Source: Hordeum vulgare subsp. vulgare (lineage: Eukaryota; Streptophyta; Magnoliopsida; Poales; Poaceae). From it: a stretch of 64,000 nt of DNA. Below, piece after piece: positions 21,499 to 33,807 of the stretch (position 1 is the first letter of the stretch; every line of letters starts with the position of its first letter). Position numbers and translations under genes: made by a program. Where the stretch lies: the NCBI RefSeq assembly GCF_904849725.1, contig NC_058522.1, positions 236,877,084-236,941,083 of the forward strand, written 5' to 3'. Under the pieces are notes generated by a model, which did not search any database, was not told where the DNA came from, and was given only the letters and a program-made list of their open reading frames with translations.

Positions 21499-22671
21499 AG
21501 GTTGGAGCTTATTAGGTTGAAGCCTTTTCACATAAGTTTGCAACCCAAACTTTAAGAAACGAGAGCTTAGGTTTCTTGCCAAACCATAATTCATACGGTG
21601 TCGTCTCAACAGACTTTGGTGGTGCCCTATTTAAAGTGAATGCGGCTGTCTCTAATGTGTAACCCCAAAAGATAGTGGTAGATCAGTGAGAGTCGTCATA
21701 AATCGCACCATATCCAATAGAGTGTGATTATGATGCTCGGACACACCATTACACTATGGTGTTCTAGCTGGCGTAAGCTATGAAACAATCCCACACTATC
21801 TCAAATGCATGAGAAACTCATAACTTTGATATTTACCACCATGATCAGATCGTAGAAACTTTATCTTCTTGTTACGATGATTCTGTACTTCACTCTGAAA
21901 TTGCTTACACTTCTCAAACATTTCAGACTTGTGTTTCATCAAGTAAATATACCCATATCTACTCAAATCATCAGTGAAGGTAAGAAAATGACGATATCCA
22001 CCGCACGCCTCAACACTCATCGCACCACACATATCAATATGTATGATTTCCCATAAGTCATTTGCCCGCTCCATTGTACCAAACAACGGGGTTTTAGTCA
22101 TCTTGCCCATAAGGCATGGTCCGCATGTATCAAGCTATTCAAAATCGAGTGATTCCAGACGTCCATCAGCATGGAGCTTCCTTATGCGTTTTACACTTAT
22201 AGGACCTAAGCGACAGTGCCACAAGAAAGTGGTACCATCATTATTAACTTTGCATATTTTGGCATTAATGTTATGAATGTGTGTATCAATACTATCGAGA
22301 TTCAACAAGAATAAATCATTCACATTGGGTGCATGACCAGCAAAGATGTTACTCATATAAATAGAACAACCATTATTCTGTGATTTGAATGAATAACTAT
22401 CTCGCAATAAACAAGATCCATATATAATGTTCATGCTCAACGCATGCACCAAATAATTATTATTTAGGTTTTCTACTAATCCCAATGGTAATTGAAGAGC
22501 GAGCGTGCCGACGGTGATAACATCAACCTTGGAACCATTTCCGACGCGCATCATCACTTCATCCCACGCCAGCCTCTGTTTATTCCGTACTTCATGTTTC
22601 AAGTTACAAATATGATCAACCAAACCTGTATAAAATACCGAGGGACTACTACGAGAGATAGTGAGGTACAC
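21499..22671 (-). pseudogene. Protease-integrase part of copia element E
   Basis: The protease site is degenerate (FYTGLVDHIC; the catalytic Asp position reads Tyr) within 22671-22600. It is followed by the pre-integrase block LWHCRLGPISVKRIRKLH (zinc-binding His), and a stop ends that frame near 22135. The core is next: IIHIDMCGAM carries the first catalytic Asp and RSDHGGKY the second (22110-21796). The Glu block and the FGKKPKLSFLKVW segment follow in shifted frames to 21499. Compared with F, the DD residues of integrase are better kept here, but protease is dead. Confidence 0.85.
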
Positions 22672-22727
22672 ATCAATAACATGTATATCAAATATACATT
22701 TGTTGACGTTGCCGACCTTCTTATCAG

Positions 22728-23521
22728 CTAGGTACTTGGGGCAATTCCTCTTCTAGTGGCCAGTCCCCTTGCAAGAGAAGCATTCAGTCTCAGGCTTGGG
22801 TCAGCCTTGGGTTTCTTCACGGGAGCAGTAACTTGCTTTCCATCCTTCTTGAAGTTTAACTTCTTTCCCTTGCCTTTCCTGAAGCTAGTGGTTTTATTCA
22901 TCATCAACACTTGATGCTCCTTTTTACTTTCTACTTCTATGACTTTCAGCATCGCGAATAGCTCAAAATCGGACTTATTCATTCATTGCATATTATAGTT
23001 CATCATGAATCTTTTGTAGCTAGGTGGCGGTGACTCTAGAATTTTGTCAGTGACCGTCTCGAGCGGAAGCTCAACTCCCAAATCGGTTGTAGTACCCACA
23101 CATTCTGAGTAGGTGTTCACTGACAGAACTATTCTCTTCCATCTTGCAGGAAAATAACTTATCAAAGGTCTCATACCTCTCGATCTGAGCATTTGATTGA
23201 AATACTAACTCCAACTCCTGGAACATCTCATATGCTCCATGGGGTTCAAAATGCTTTTGAAGTCCCAATTCAAAGCCGTACAACATGGTGCACTCAACTA
23301 TCGAGTAGTCATCAGCACGCGTGTGCAAGACGTTCACAACTTCTGCAGACGACACTAGAGGGGGTGGCGCACCAAGCGGCGCATCAAGTACATAAGCCTT
23401 TTGCAAATCTATGAGGATAACCTTTGATTATGGACCCAGTCCGCATAGTTACTTCCATCTTCTTCCAGCTTAGCTTTCTCTAGGAACGCATTAAAATTCA
23501 GGGAGCTACTGCGCAAGCCAT
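22728..23521 (-). pseudogene. gag of copia element E
   Basis: Start ATG at 23521-23519 (MACA...), homologous to the F gag start at 29778. It contains the copia gag blocks KAYVLDAPLG, LQKHFEPHGAYEMFQELELVF and EENSSVSEHLLRMCGY, with several frame changes (23406-23071, 23192-22983, 22982-22728). The zinc knuckle reads CFSCKGTGH followed by a stop where Trp is expected (TGG to TAG). Confidence 0.85.
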
Positions 23522-23764
23522 TGATCTACAACATAATTTTTCAAACACAACTTAGACTATGTTCATGATAATGAGTTCAATTAATCATATTACTTAAGAA
23601 ACTCCCACTCAATTCAACACCACTCAGGTTGTCTAAGTGTGACCTGATCCAAATCCACTAACCCAAGTCCGATCATCACGTGAGATGAGGTGGTTTCAAT
23701 GGTAAACATCTCCATGTTGATCATATCTAATATATGACTCATGTTCGACCTGCGAACTCATAGC

Positions 23765-23776
23765 GATAAAGTAGAG
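23765..23776 (+). repeat. Left target-site duplication of the LINE (diverged)
   Basis: GATAAAGTAGAG here pairs with GACTAAAGTGGGAGAG at 37665-37680, directly after the LINE poly-A. The length of about 12-16 bp is normal for L1-type insertions. Divergence makes the exact limits uncertain. Confidence 0.6.
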
Positions 23777-23839
23777 CAAAAATGGCGAAAATAAATTAAA
23801 GACAACCCTATGGCTCCTATCGGTTCTGACCTATTGTTT

Positions 23840-25063
23840 TTGCTTCGTCCCCTCAAGATATTTTGGTCCCTAGGGATGTGGTCTTCAGTGACTATGCCAC
23901 CACAGGAGGAGCCCGAGTCTCTTGGACTGTCCCCTGTTATATCTTGGTGGCAACTTTTGCAGATCGGATACCTTAGGATGAAGATCCTTTGCGAGTGAAT
24001 GGTAATCCACATCCCCTGCCAGGAGTGTCATTTCCAGAGCACCTTGCTCTCCCACCATACCCTGCTGTGGGATGGAATGATCTTCCCCCAGTCCCACAAC
24101 TGGGCTCATGGTCACTAGGGTGATGCATAGGTAGAAGAACCTCCAAGAAGATCATCCCATCAGGATCAAGAATCCACTGTGATTGATCAACCATCTGCCA
24201 CACTTTCAGAGAACAACTTCAATTAACAACACCATCAAGATCAACATGATCACCTACAAGAGGACCAACTGCAGATTGACCAGGTTCAGGTGGAGCCAGT
24301 GCAAGAGGAGCAACAACTTGATGAGCATCTACAAAATGATCAACATTTGGCAATTGTTCCCTACCAACCACCTGTGTTAAATGATCATCAAATATTTTTT
24401 GGAGCTATCAGGGTGGTCTATGTGCCTCCCCTACCATCACAGCTTGCTTGGAAGAGGACTTTTGAGACACTACTACAAGGTGAGATGTTTTTTGAAGTCT
24501 CAAAGCCTTTGTCACTTAAACCTATGTCCCCAGTCATCCTTTCCAAAAGGAACTGGGCCCTTGCATTTGATGACATTCAGGTCCTATCTCGGACACAACA
24601 GAGGGAAGATTCTTCTAGAAGGCCCACTGCTAGGCTTTTGTTGCCTCAGCTGGAAGCCTCTTTTGATGCGCCTGTGGAGGAAGCTGCTATTGCTATCAGT
24701 CCGGAAGACAACACCATGCAATTCGAGGCTATTTCAACGAATAAAGGTAAATCAAAGGCTAAAACTCCTCTCGTGGAATCACAAGTCCGCCGATGCACCA
24801 GAGTTTCAGTTTGGCGGGGTGGTTTCAAGCATGTGTTTCTTGAGCTAGTATCAGAGCCAAAGAAGAAGAAGCCGTGCAGTAGGCCTATCAGGGAGGCCAA
24901 CACTTCAAGATCAGAGCATAAGGAAGCAGATGTCCCACCACCCACACCGATCAAGGCGCTTCAGGTGATTTGTCATCACCTTGGAATTGAGGAAGGCAAG
25001 CTCTCGGAGGAGCAACTTATGGCTTCCCATGCAACCAAGACAGACGTGGTTGCTGATGATTAA
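23840..25063 (+). pseudogene. LINE ORF1 (gag-like RNA-binding protein)
   Basis: The N-terminal part can be read in broken frames around 23850-24130 (blocks GGARVSWTVPCY and NGNPHPLPG). The C-terminal part is one open frame 24290-25063 with an acidic Gln-rich start, the block VRRCTRVSVWRGGFKH and a basic KKKKP stretch, ending at TAA 25061-25063. ORF1 proteins of plant L1 elements bind the element RNA. Frame changes near 24150-24290 disrupt it. Confidence 0.7.
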
Positions 25064-25254
25064 TCTACCTACTCTCTAATGGGTCTGGCGCGTCCATAAG
25101 TCTGCCTTCATATGTGTGCTATCTTGTAAGTTTATATCAGTACTATGTCGTGACATGTTATCTTTTGGCATGTCTATATGTCGCTTGTTACTATGTAACT
25201 GGCTGATGGCTACTACTTACCTGGGATATTAATGAATAGTCATAAGCATAGAAA

Positions 25255-26264
25255 CTAGAATGTACTATGTTGGAATGTCTGAGGGCTTAACTTTTCGGCT
25301 AGGTAGAGAGCCGTGCGACAAAAATGGAGGAAAGCCAATGTGTTGTCGCATGCTTCCAGGAAACTCAGTGTGGTTCGTACACACTTAAGGAGATTCAGTC
25401 TTTTTGCCCAAGACAGTATGATCATTTTGCTTTTGCCCCTTCTAATGGTTCTTCGGGGGGACTTTTTGGTGATTTGGAACTTTGCAATTCTCCAGGGTGA
25501 TTTAATAGAGATACAATCGTTTGGAATGGTAATTAAGTTCACCTCCAAAGTGAGCGCGGATGTTTGGACATTAGTCAATGTGTATGGACCATGTCAAGGG
25601 GAATTGAGAGACATTTTTGTTGAGTGGCTATATAATTTGCAGATTGCTTTTGAGGAGAATTGGCTACTATTGGGAGATTATAATTTTATTAGATCCCATG
25701 ACAACAGAAATCTCCCTGGTGGGGATATTAATGATATGCTCATCTTCAATGAAATCATTCGGCATTTGGGTATAGTTGAACTACCTATTAAAGGAAGATC
25801 CTCATCTAGAGCAACTAGATTGGTTCTTTACTTCCACTAACTGGATCTAATGTTACCCACTGAATAAAGTTTTGCCTTTTGCCAGAACTGCGTTTGATCA
25901 TGTGCCCTGTGTGGTGGTTATCACCACCTCAATCCTCAAAACCACTATCTTTAGATTTGAAAATTATTGGACCAAGGTGGAGGGTTTCTTGGAATGTGTT
26001 GCCAAATCCTGGAACAAGCCTTCTTATAAGAGAGATCCTGCAGCCATTCTCACTCACAAGCTTAAAACCGTGAGACATGATCTTAAGCATTGGAAATTGG
26101 GACTTTCAAAGATGAAAATTGTCATAGACAAATGTAATAAGGTGATTGAATGGATAGACAGTTTGGAGGAGCTCAGATCCCTTTTCAGGCAGGAATTTAA
26201 TTTCAGAAAGATTGTCAAGTCACACCTGCAGCATTTATTACATATACAGTTTCTTTACTCGTAA
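25255..26264 (+). pseudogene. LINE ORF2 endonuclease domain
   Basis: An APE-type endonuclease that nicks target DNA to prime reverse transcription. Fragments in several frames include the first-strand Glu block (QETQCGSY-like, near 25360), SGGLFGDLEL-like GGLF (25455), TLVNVYGP (25573-25596), LLGDYNFIRS (GDFN-type motif, 25668-25697), and AFDHVPCVV (25892-25920), where the usual SDH has become FDH. The frame is broken near 25255-25313, 25450 and 25838. The domain order matches plant L1 ORF2. Confidence 0.82.
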
Positions 26265-26793
26265 AAGAGGTGTACGATTAGGTCAATCAAGGTAGGGAAA
26301 GAGAATGCTAAGTTCTTCCATGCCATGGCCTCTGAGAGACATAGAAGGAACTCTATTGGCAATCTGACCCCGATTGATGGCACAATGATTTCAGAGCATA
26401 GTAAAATGGAGGGGATTATTTGGTCTTCATATAGAGGACAAATGGGCACAACTGAAGGTATCAATATGGGTTTTGATTAGCCCAATCTTATCAAGCCAGT
26501 GCCTGGATTAGATGTGTTGACTGTGCCATTCACCAAGCAGGAAATGGATCGGGTTTTCAAATGCATGGCTGAGGACAAGGCACCAGGTCCAGATGGTTTC
26601 AATAGGATGTTCCTTAAACAGTGTTGCCATTTTGTTAAAACTGAATTTTATGCACTTGCTCATCACCTTTTTCAAGGGAAAGCCAATCTGGAAAGTCCGA
26701 ACAACTCATTTATCACCCTAGTTCCAAAGAAAGCCTAACCAGACTGTTGGGGATTACATGCCCATATGCTGGACAGGTTTGGGTATCAAATTC
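26265..26793 (+). pseudogene. LINE ORF2, start of reverse transcriptase
   Basis: The linker and first RT blocks: the motif KAPGPDGFN (about 26577-26605) and SFITLVPKKA (26708-26737) are standard for plant L1 reverse transcriptases. A stop follows at 26736-26738, and the block of the YRPISL type survives as YMPICWTGLGIKF at 26756-26793. F is inserted directly after it. Confidence 0.88.
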
Positions 26794-28527
26794 TGTTGGA
26801 AATATGCCCTAGAGGCAATAATAAAGTGGTTATTATTATATTTCCTAGTTCATGATAATTGTCTATTATTCATGCTATAATTGTATTAACCGGAAATCGT
26901 AATACATGTGTGAATACATATACCACAACATGCCCCTAGTGAGCCTCTAGTTGGCTAGCTCGTTGATCAATAGATGGTCATGCTTTCCTAATCATGGACA
27001 TTGGATGTCATTGATAACGAGATCACATCATTAGGAGAATGATGTGATGGACAAGACCCAATCCTAAGCATATCACAAGATCGTGCAGTTCGTGTGCTAA
27101 AGCTTTTCTAATGTCAAGTATCATTTCCTTAGACCATGAGATTGTGAAACTCTTGGATACTGTAGGAGTGCTTTGGGTGTACCAAACGTCACAACGTAAC
27201 TGGGTGGTTATAAAGGTGCACTACAGGTATCTCTCAAAGTGTCTGTTGGGTTGGTACGAATCGAGACTTGAATTTGTCGCTCCGTGTGACGGAGAGGTAT
27301 CTCTCGGCCCACTCGGTAATGCATCATCATAATGACCTCAATGTTACTATGGAGCTAACACGGGATGATGTACTACGAAACGAGTAAAGAGACGTGCCGG
27401 TAACGAGATTGAACAAGGTATAGGGATACCGACGATCGAATCTCGGGCAAGTGTCATATCGGTAGACAAAGGGAATTGCATACGACATTGAATGAATCCC
27501 CGACATCGTGGTTCATCTGATGAGGTCATCGTGGAACATGTGGGAGCCAACATGGGTATCCATATCCCCCTGTTGGCTATTGAAAATAGAGTTGTCTTAG
27601 TCATGTGTGCACGGTTCCCGAACCCGTAGGGTCTACACACATAAGGTTCAATGATGCTAGAGTTGCAATGGGAATAATATGTGGTTACTGAAGGTTGTTC
27701 GGAGACTCAGATGAGATCCCAGACGTCGCGAGGAGTTCTGGAATGGTTCAGAGGTAAAGATTAATATATAGGAAGTGGAGATTTAATCGCCGAAAATGTT
27801 TCGAGGATCATAGGTATCGTACGAGGACCACCGGAAGGGTTCCAGAGGTCCACCAGCACCAAAGGGCCACGTGGGCCAAAAGTGGATTGGAACCAGCCCC
27901 TAGATGGGCTGATGCGCCACCCACCAAGGCCCAAGGAGCGAAAAAGGGAAGGGAGGCAAAACCCTAGGCGTGGGGGCTTCCTTGGGTGGCAAGCCACCCC
28001 CTAGGGCGCCGCCCAACCTCCATCTAGGGCTGCCGCACCTCCTAGGGTTTCCCTAGGGGTGTCGCACCCCCTCTCCCTCCCTCATATATATAGTGGAGGA
28101 TTTGGGAGGGCTGCACAACCCTTTTACACCACCTCTTGGCGCAGCCCTACCTCTCCCTATTCTCCTCCTCCGCGGTGCTTGGTGAAGCCCTGCCGGAAAA
28201 CTGCATAGCTCCACCACCACCACGTCGTCGTGCTATCGGAGCTCTCCCTCATCTTCTCCTCTCTCCTTGCTGGATCAAGGTGAAGAAGACGTCACCGGGC
28301 TTCACGTGTGTTGAACAGAGAGTCGCTGTTGTTCGACACTTAGATTGGAATCTTCCGCGATCTGAATCGCTACGAGTACGACTCTATCAACCACGTTCGT
28401 AGTAATGCTTCTGCGTGGCAATCTTCAAAGGTATGAACATGCTCTCCCCTTGCTCATTGCTAGCATCTCCTAGATAGATCTTGGAGTGACGTAGGATTTT
28501 TTTTGAATTACTACTACGTTCCCAACA
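26794..28527 (+). repeat. 5' LTR of element F (1734 bp)
   Basis: It runs from TGTTGGAAATATGCCC to ACTACGTTCCCAACA. The five bases before it (AATTC, 26789-26793) are the expected left target-site copy. A TATA box lies at 28085-28093 (TATATATAG), near the 3' third of the LTR, fitting the copia promoter position. Confidence 0.95.
28085..28093 (+). promoter_or_regulatory. TATA box in the 5' LTR of F
   Basis: TATATATAG sits after a CCCTCTCCCTCC stretch and about 45 bp ahead of CACCACCTCTTGG, the likely start of the transcript. The 3' LTR has the diverged TATATGTAG at 35073-35081. Confidence 0.7.
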
Positions 28528-28528
28528 G

Positions 28529-28541
28529 TGGCATTCGAGCC
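28529..28541 (+). promoter_or_regulatory. Primer binding site of F (initiator Met tRNA, mutated)
   Basis: TGGCATTCGAGCC, one base after the LTR, against the standard TGGTATCAGAGCC. Three mismatches are decay. Confidence 0.85.
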
Positions 28542-29777
28542 AGGTTCTATGCGTAGATTCTATACACGAGTAGAACACAAAAGTTGTGGGCGATGATTTT
28601 GTCAATTGCTTGCCGTTACTAGTCCAATATTTTGTCGGAGGTATTGTGGGATGAAGTGGCCCGAACCGACTTTACACGTACGCTAACGTAAGAGTGGTTC
28701 CACCGCCTGACATGCACTTGTTACATAAGGTGGCTAGCGGGTGTCTATCTCTCCCACTTTATTCGAATTGGATTCGATGAAAAGGGTCCTTATGAAGGGA
28801 GAATTGGCATGTTAACATTGTGGCTGTCACATAGGTAAGAAGCTTTCTTTCTAGAAACCCAAATCAGCCACGTAAAACTTGCAACAACAATTAGAGGACG
28901 TCTAACTTGTTTTTGCACGGTATTCTATGTGATATGGACAAAAGGATGTGATGTTATATATGTCATGTATGAGATTGATCATGTTCTTGTAATAGGATTC
29001 ACGACTTGCATGTCGATGAGTATGATAACCGACAGGAGCCATAGGAGTTGTCTTGATTTATTGTATGAGATGCAACACCATGTGATTACTTTACTTTATT
29101 GCTTACCGTTAGCCACAATTAGTAGAAGTAATAGTTGGCGAGAAGACTTCACGAAGACACAATGATGGAGATCATGGTGTCATGCCGGTGACAGTGATGA
29201 TCATGTCATGCCCCGAAGATGGAGATCAAAGGAGCAAGATGATAATGGCCATATCATGTCACTATATGATTTGCATGTGATGTTTATCATGTTTTTCATC
29301 TTATTTCTTAGAACGACGGTAGCAAAGATAAGATGATACCTCATTAAATTTTGAGATAAGTATCCCCCTAAGTGTGCATCGTTGCGAAGGATCGTTGTCT
29401 CAAAGCACCACGTGATGATCGGGTGTGATAGATTCTAGCGTTCCAATACAACGGGTGTAAGCCAGATTTACACACGCAAAACACTTAGGTTGACTCGACG
29501 AGCCTAGCATGTACAGACATGGCCTTGGAATACGAGAGACCGAAAGGTCGAACATGAGTCATATGGATGATACGATCAACATGTAGACGTTCACCATTGA
29601 TGACTAGTCCGTCTCACATGATGATCGGACACGGGCTAGTCAACATGGATCATGTATCACTTAGATAAATGGATGGATGTCAATCTGAGTGGGAGTTCAT
29701 TAAATAATTTGATTAGATGAACTTTATTATCACAAACTTAGTCTAAAATTGTCTTTACAATCTATATTGTAGATCCA
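28542..29777 (+). other. 5' untranslated leader of F
   Basis: About 1.24 kb without conserved protein. It matches the two leader pieces of E (37670-37890 and 23640-23760, reverse strand). About 0.77 kb of the F leader (roughly 28780-29545) has no counterpart in E. Confidence 0.85.
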
Positions 29778-30640
29778 ATGGCCAACGCACATGTCCCATT
29801 CAATTTCAACGCGTTTCTAGAGAAAACCAAGCTGAAAGACGATGGTAGCAACTATGCGGACTGGGCTCGTAATTTAAAGCTCATCTCATGGCTTCCAAGA
29901 AGGCATATGCCCTTGACGAACCGCTAGGTGACCCTCCCATTCCCATGGCAGCCCAGGACGTTCTGAACGCCTGGCAGTCATGAAGTGATGACTACTCTCT
30001 AGTTCAGTGCGGCATGCTTTATAGTTTAGAACCGGGGCTCCAAAAGAATTTTGAGCAACATGGAGCATATGAGATGTTCGAGGAGCTGAAACTAGTTTTC
30101 CAAGATCATGACCGAGTCGAGAGATATGAGGTCTTCCACAATCCTTCAGCTGTAAGATGGAGGAAAATAGTTCTGTCAGTGAGCACGTACTCAGAATGTC
30201 TGGGTTGCACAACCGCCTGTCTCAGCTGGGAGTTGAACTTCCGAATGACGCGGTTATTGACAGAATCCTCCAGTCGCTTCCACCTAGCTAAGGGCTTTGT
30301 GATGAACTACGACTTGCAAGGGATGGAGAAGACCATTCCCGAGCTGTATTCAATGCTGAAATATGTGGAGGTGCAAATCAAGAAAGAAAATCAAGTGTTG
30401 ATGGTGAATAAGACCACTAGTATCAAGATAGGCAAGGGTAAAAAGAACTTCAAGAAGGACGACAAAACAGTTGCCGATCCCAGTAAACGAGTTGTCAGGA
30501 AGAAGCCAAAGAAAGGACCCAAGCCTGATACTGAGTGGCATTATTGCAAGGGAACCGGTCACTGGAAGCGGAACTGCCCCAAGTACCTAGCGGATAAGAA
30601 GGCCGACAACGTCAAAGGTATATATGATATACATGTTATT
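29778..30640 (+). pseudogene. gag of copia element F
   Basis: Start ATG 29778. The frame is lost near 29890 (one C missing), a TGA replaces Arg near 29980, and a stretch around 30140-30290 is out of frame between two compensating indels. Blocks visible are NAFLEKTKLKDDG, NFEQHGAYEMFEELKLVF, GMEKTIPELYSMLK and the zinc knuckle YCKGTGHWKRNC, whose first Cys is Trp (EWHYC). Homologous to the gag of E. Confidence 0.9.
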
Positions 30641-31788
30641 GATGTGTACCTTACGAGCACTCATAGTAGCTCCTGGGTATTTGGTACCAGTGCTATTGCT
30701 CACATTTGCAACTCAAAACAGGAACTGCGGAATAAGCGGAGACTAGCAAAGGACGAGGTGACGATGCGCGTCGGGAATGGTTCCAAGGTGGATGTCATCG
30801 CCGTCGGCACGCTACCTCTACATCTTCCTTTGGGATTAGTTTTAAACCTTAATAATTGTTATTTAGTATGAGCTTTGAGCATGAATTTTTATCGGGATCT
30901 CTCTTGATGCAAGATGGCTACTCATTTAAATCTAAGAATAATGGTTGTTCAATTTATACGAGTGATATGTTTTATCGTCATGCCCCGTTGGTCAATGGTT
31001 TATTCTTGATGAATCTTGAACGTGATGTTACACATATTCATAGTGTGAGTACCAAAAGTTGTAACGTTGATAATGATGGTCCAACATACTTGTGGCATTG
31101 TCGCCTTGGTCATATCAGTGTCAAGCGCATGAAGAAACTCCATACAGATGGACTTTTGGAGTCTCTTGGTTTTGACTCATTTGACACATGCGAACCGTGC
31201 CTCATGGGCAAGATGACCAAGACTCCATTCTCCGGAACAATGGAGCAAGCAACCAACTTGTTGGAAATAATACATACCAATGTACACGGTCAAATGAGCG
31301 TTGAGGCTCGCGGTGGCTATCGTTATGTTCTCACGCTCACTGATGACCTAAGCACATATGGGTATGTCTACTTAATGAAACAAAAGTCTGAAACATTTGA
31401 AAGGTTCAAGGAATTTTAGAGTGAGGTAGAGAGTCAACATGACAAGAAAATAAAGATCCAACGATGTGATCGTGGAGGAGAAAATTTGAGTCACGAGTTT
31501 GGCACGCTCTTAAGAAAATGTGGAATTGTTTTACAACTCATGCCGCCTGGCACACCTTGGCGTAATGGTGTGTCCGAACATCGTAATCACACTCTATTGG
31601 ATATGGTGCGATCTATGATGTCTCCTACTGATTTACCGCTATCATTTTGGGGATATGCATTGGAAGCTGCCGCATTCACTTTAAATAGGGCACCGTCGAA
31701 ATCCGTTGAGACGACACCATCTGAATTATGGTTTGGAAAGAAACCTAAGCCATCGTTTCTGAAAGTTTGGGGCTATATGCTTATGTGA
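30641..31788 (+). pseudogene. Protease and integrase of copia element F
   Basis: The protease site reads WVFGTSAIAHIC instead of the family WVFDTGS type, so the catalytic Asp is gone. After a stop at 30869-30871 the integrase follows: zinc block LWHCRLGHISVKRMKKLH with CEPCLMGK, then IIHTNVHGQM (first Asp changed to Asn), a stop at 31417-31419, CDRGGEN (second Asp kept) and VSEHRNHTLL (Glu kept). It ends in the FGKKPKPSFLKVWG block near 31770. Confidence 0.92.
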
Positions 31789-33763
31789 AGAAACTTCAAC
31801 CTGAGAAGCTCGAACCCAAAGCAGAAAAATGCATCTTCTTAGGATACCCTAAGGAAACTACTCGGTATACCTTCTATCTTAGATCCAAAGGAAAAATATT
31901 TGTTGCCAAGAATGGATCCTTTCTAGAGAAAGAACTTCTCTCGAAAGAAGTAAGTGGGAGGAAAGTAGAACTTGATGAGGTAATTGTACCTCCTCTTGAA
32001 CCGGAGAGTAGCGGAGTGCAGGAAAATGATTCTCTGGTGCCTGCATCGGCTAGAGAAGAAGTTAATGATGATGATCAAGTTGCTACTGAACCTCGAAGGT
32101 CCACAAGGACACGTTCTGGACCAGAGTGGTACGGCAATCCTGTCATGGAAATCATGTTGTTGGACAATAGGGAACCTTCGAACTATGAAGAAGCAATGGC
32201 GGTCCCAGATTCCAAAAAATGGCTTGAAGCTATGAAATCCGAGATAGGATCCATGTATGAGAACAAAGTATGGACTTTGGTAGACTTGCCCGATGATCAG
32301 CGAGCCATAGAAAATAAATGCATCTTTAAGAAGAAGACTTATGCGGATGGTAATGTGACCATCTATAAGCTCGACTTGTCGCAAAGGGTTATCACAAGTT
32401 CAAGGAATTGACTACGATGAGACTTTCTCACCCATGGCGATGCTTAATTCGGTCCGAATAATGTTAGCAGTTGCCGCATTTTATGATTATGAGATCTGGC
32501 AAATGGACGTCAAAACGGAATTCCTTAACGGCTTCCTTAAGGAAGAATTGTATATGATACAACCGGAAGGTTTTGTCGATCCTAAAAATGCTTACAAGGT
32601 ATGCAAGCTCGATCCCTCCATCTATGGGCTGGTGCAAGCATCTCGGAGTTGGAACATTCGCTTTGATGAGGTGATCAAAGCATTTGGGTTTGTACAGACT
32701 TATGGAGAAGCCTGTATTTACAAGAAAGTAAGTGGGAGCTGTGTAGCATTTCTCATATTATATGTGGATGCCATATTGTTGATGGGAAATGAAATAGAAC
32801 TTTTGGAAAGCATAAAGGCCTATTTGAATAAGTGTTTTTCAGTGAAGAACCTTGGAGAAGCTGCTTACATATTAGCCATCAAGATCTATAGAGATAGATC
32901 GAGATGCCTCATTGGTCTTTCACAAAGCACATACCTTGACAAGATATTAAAGAAGTTCAATATGGATAAGGCCAAGAAGGGGTTCTTGCCTGTATTACAA
33001 GGTGTGAGGTTGAGCACAGCTCAACGCCCGACCAGGACAGAAGATAGATAAAAGATGAGTACCATCCCCTATGCTTCAGCCATAGGCTCTATTATGTATG
33101 TCATGTTGTGTACCAGACCTGATGTGAACCATGCCATAAGTTTGGTAGGGAGGTACCAAAGTGATCCAGGAGTGGATCACTGGACAGCGGTCGAGAATAT
33201 CCTTAAGTACCTGAAAAGTACTAAAGATATGTTTCTCGTTTATGGAGGTGCCGAAGAGCTCGTCGTAAAGGGTTACGTTGATGCTAGCTTCGACATAGAT
33301 CCGGATGACTCCAAGTCACAAACCGGATATGCGTATATTTTGAATGGAGAGGCAGTCAACTGGTGCAGTTGCAGGCAAAGCATCGTGGCGGCATCTACAT
33401 GTGAAACAGAGTACATAGGTGCTTCGGAATCAACACAGGAAGGAGTCTGGATGCAGCAGTTCATCACCGACCTAAGAGTGATTCCCAGTGCGTCGGGCCC
33501 GATGACTCTCTTGTGTGACAACACTGAAGCTATTTCCATTGCCAAGGAGCCCATGTTTCACAAGAAGACCAAGATTCGTTGACTACAGGTTCGTTGACAA
33601 CACTCACATCAAGTGCTGCTTCAACTCCATTCGTGGATACATCCATGATGGAGATATAAATATTTGTAAAGTACATACGGATCTGAATGTCCCAGATTCG
33701 TTGACTAAACCTCTTCCACGAGCGAAACATGATCAACACCAGAACTCTATGGGTGTTCGATAG
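31767..33763 (+). pseudogene. Reverse transcriptase and RNase H of copia element F
   Basis: RT blocks: WLEAMKSEIGSMYENKVW and TLVDLPDDQRAIENK (about 32220-32316), then QMDVKTEFLNGFLKEE (motif A), LDPSIYGLVQASRSW and LYVDAILLMG, where the second Asp of YVDD is Ala (about 32759-32790). RNase H: GYVDASFDIDPDDSKS, QSIVAASTCETEYIGASE and LLCDNTEAISIAKEPMFH, with its acidic residues present. Shifts or stops lie near 32411, 33051 and 33582. The tail continues as FVDNTHIKCCFNSIR to LTKPLPRAKH and stops at 33763. Confidence 0.93.
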
Positions 33764-33792
33764 ATCACAATGTAATAAGATTATTGACTCTA

Positions 33793-33807
33793 GTGCAAGT
33801 GGGAGAC
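33793..33807 (+). promoter_or_regulatory. Polypurine tract of F
   Basis: GTGCAAGTGGGAGAC directly ahead of the 3' LTR; AAGTGGGAG is the usual copia plus-strand primer sequence. Confidence 0.8.

Larger units (their letters stand above)
21499..23776 (-). mobile_element. Element E (copia, Angela/BARE-like), segment 1: leader, gag, protease, integrase
   Basis: Minus-strand Ty1/copia element. This piece runs from part of the leader (23776-23522) through gag and protease to the integrase, where LTR D interrupts after the block YVKRLQP. RT, RNase H and the 3' LTR lie left of the window. The other piece is 37665-39665, separated by the LINE insertion. Its leader (23640-23760) matches the leader of F at 29550-29700, which proves the family link. 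Confidence 0.9.
23777..26793 (+). mobile_element. Element G: L1-type LINE, 5' segment
   Basis: Plus-strand non-LTR retrotransposon with ORF1, an endonuclease and the start of RT. It is interrupted by copia element F at 26793/26794 and resumes at 35501. The junction can be seen in the protein: the segment ends GLGIKF and the other side starts LTKMAANRLQ, a continuous LINE RT block. Confidence 0.9.

Noticed and set aside
31923..32384. 153-codon minus-strand frame
   Set aside because: It is the reverse of the copia RT region of F, whose plus-strand blocks are clear.
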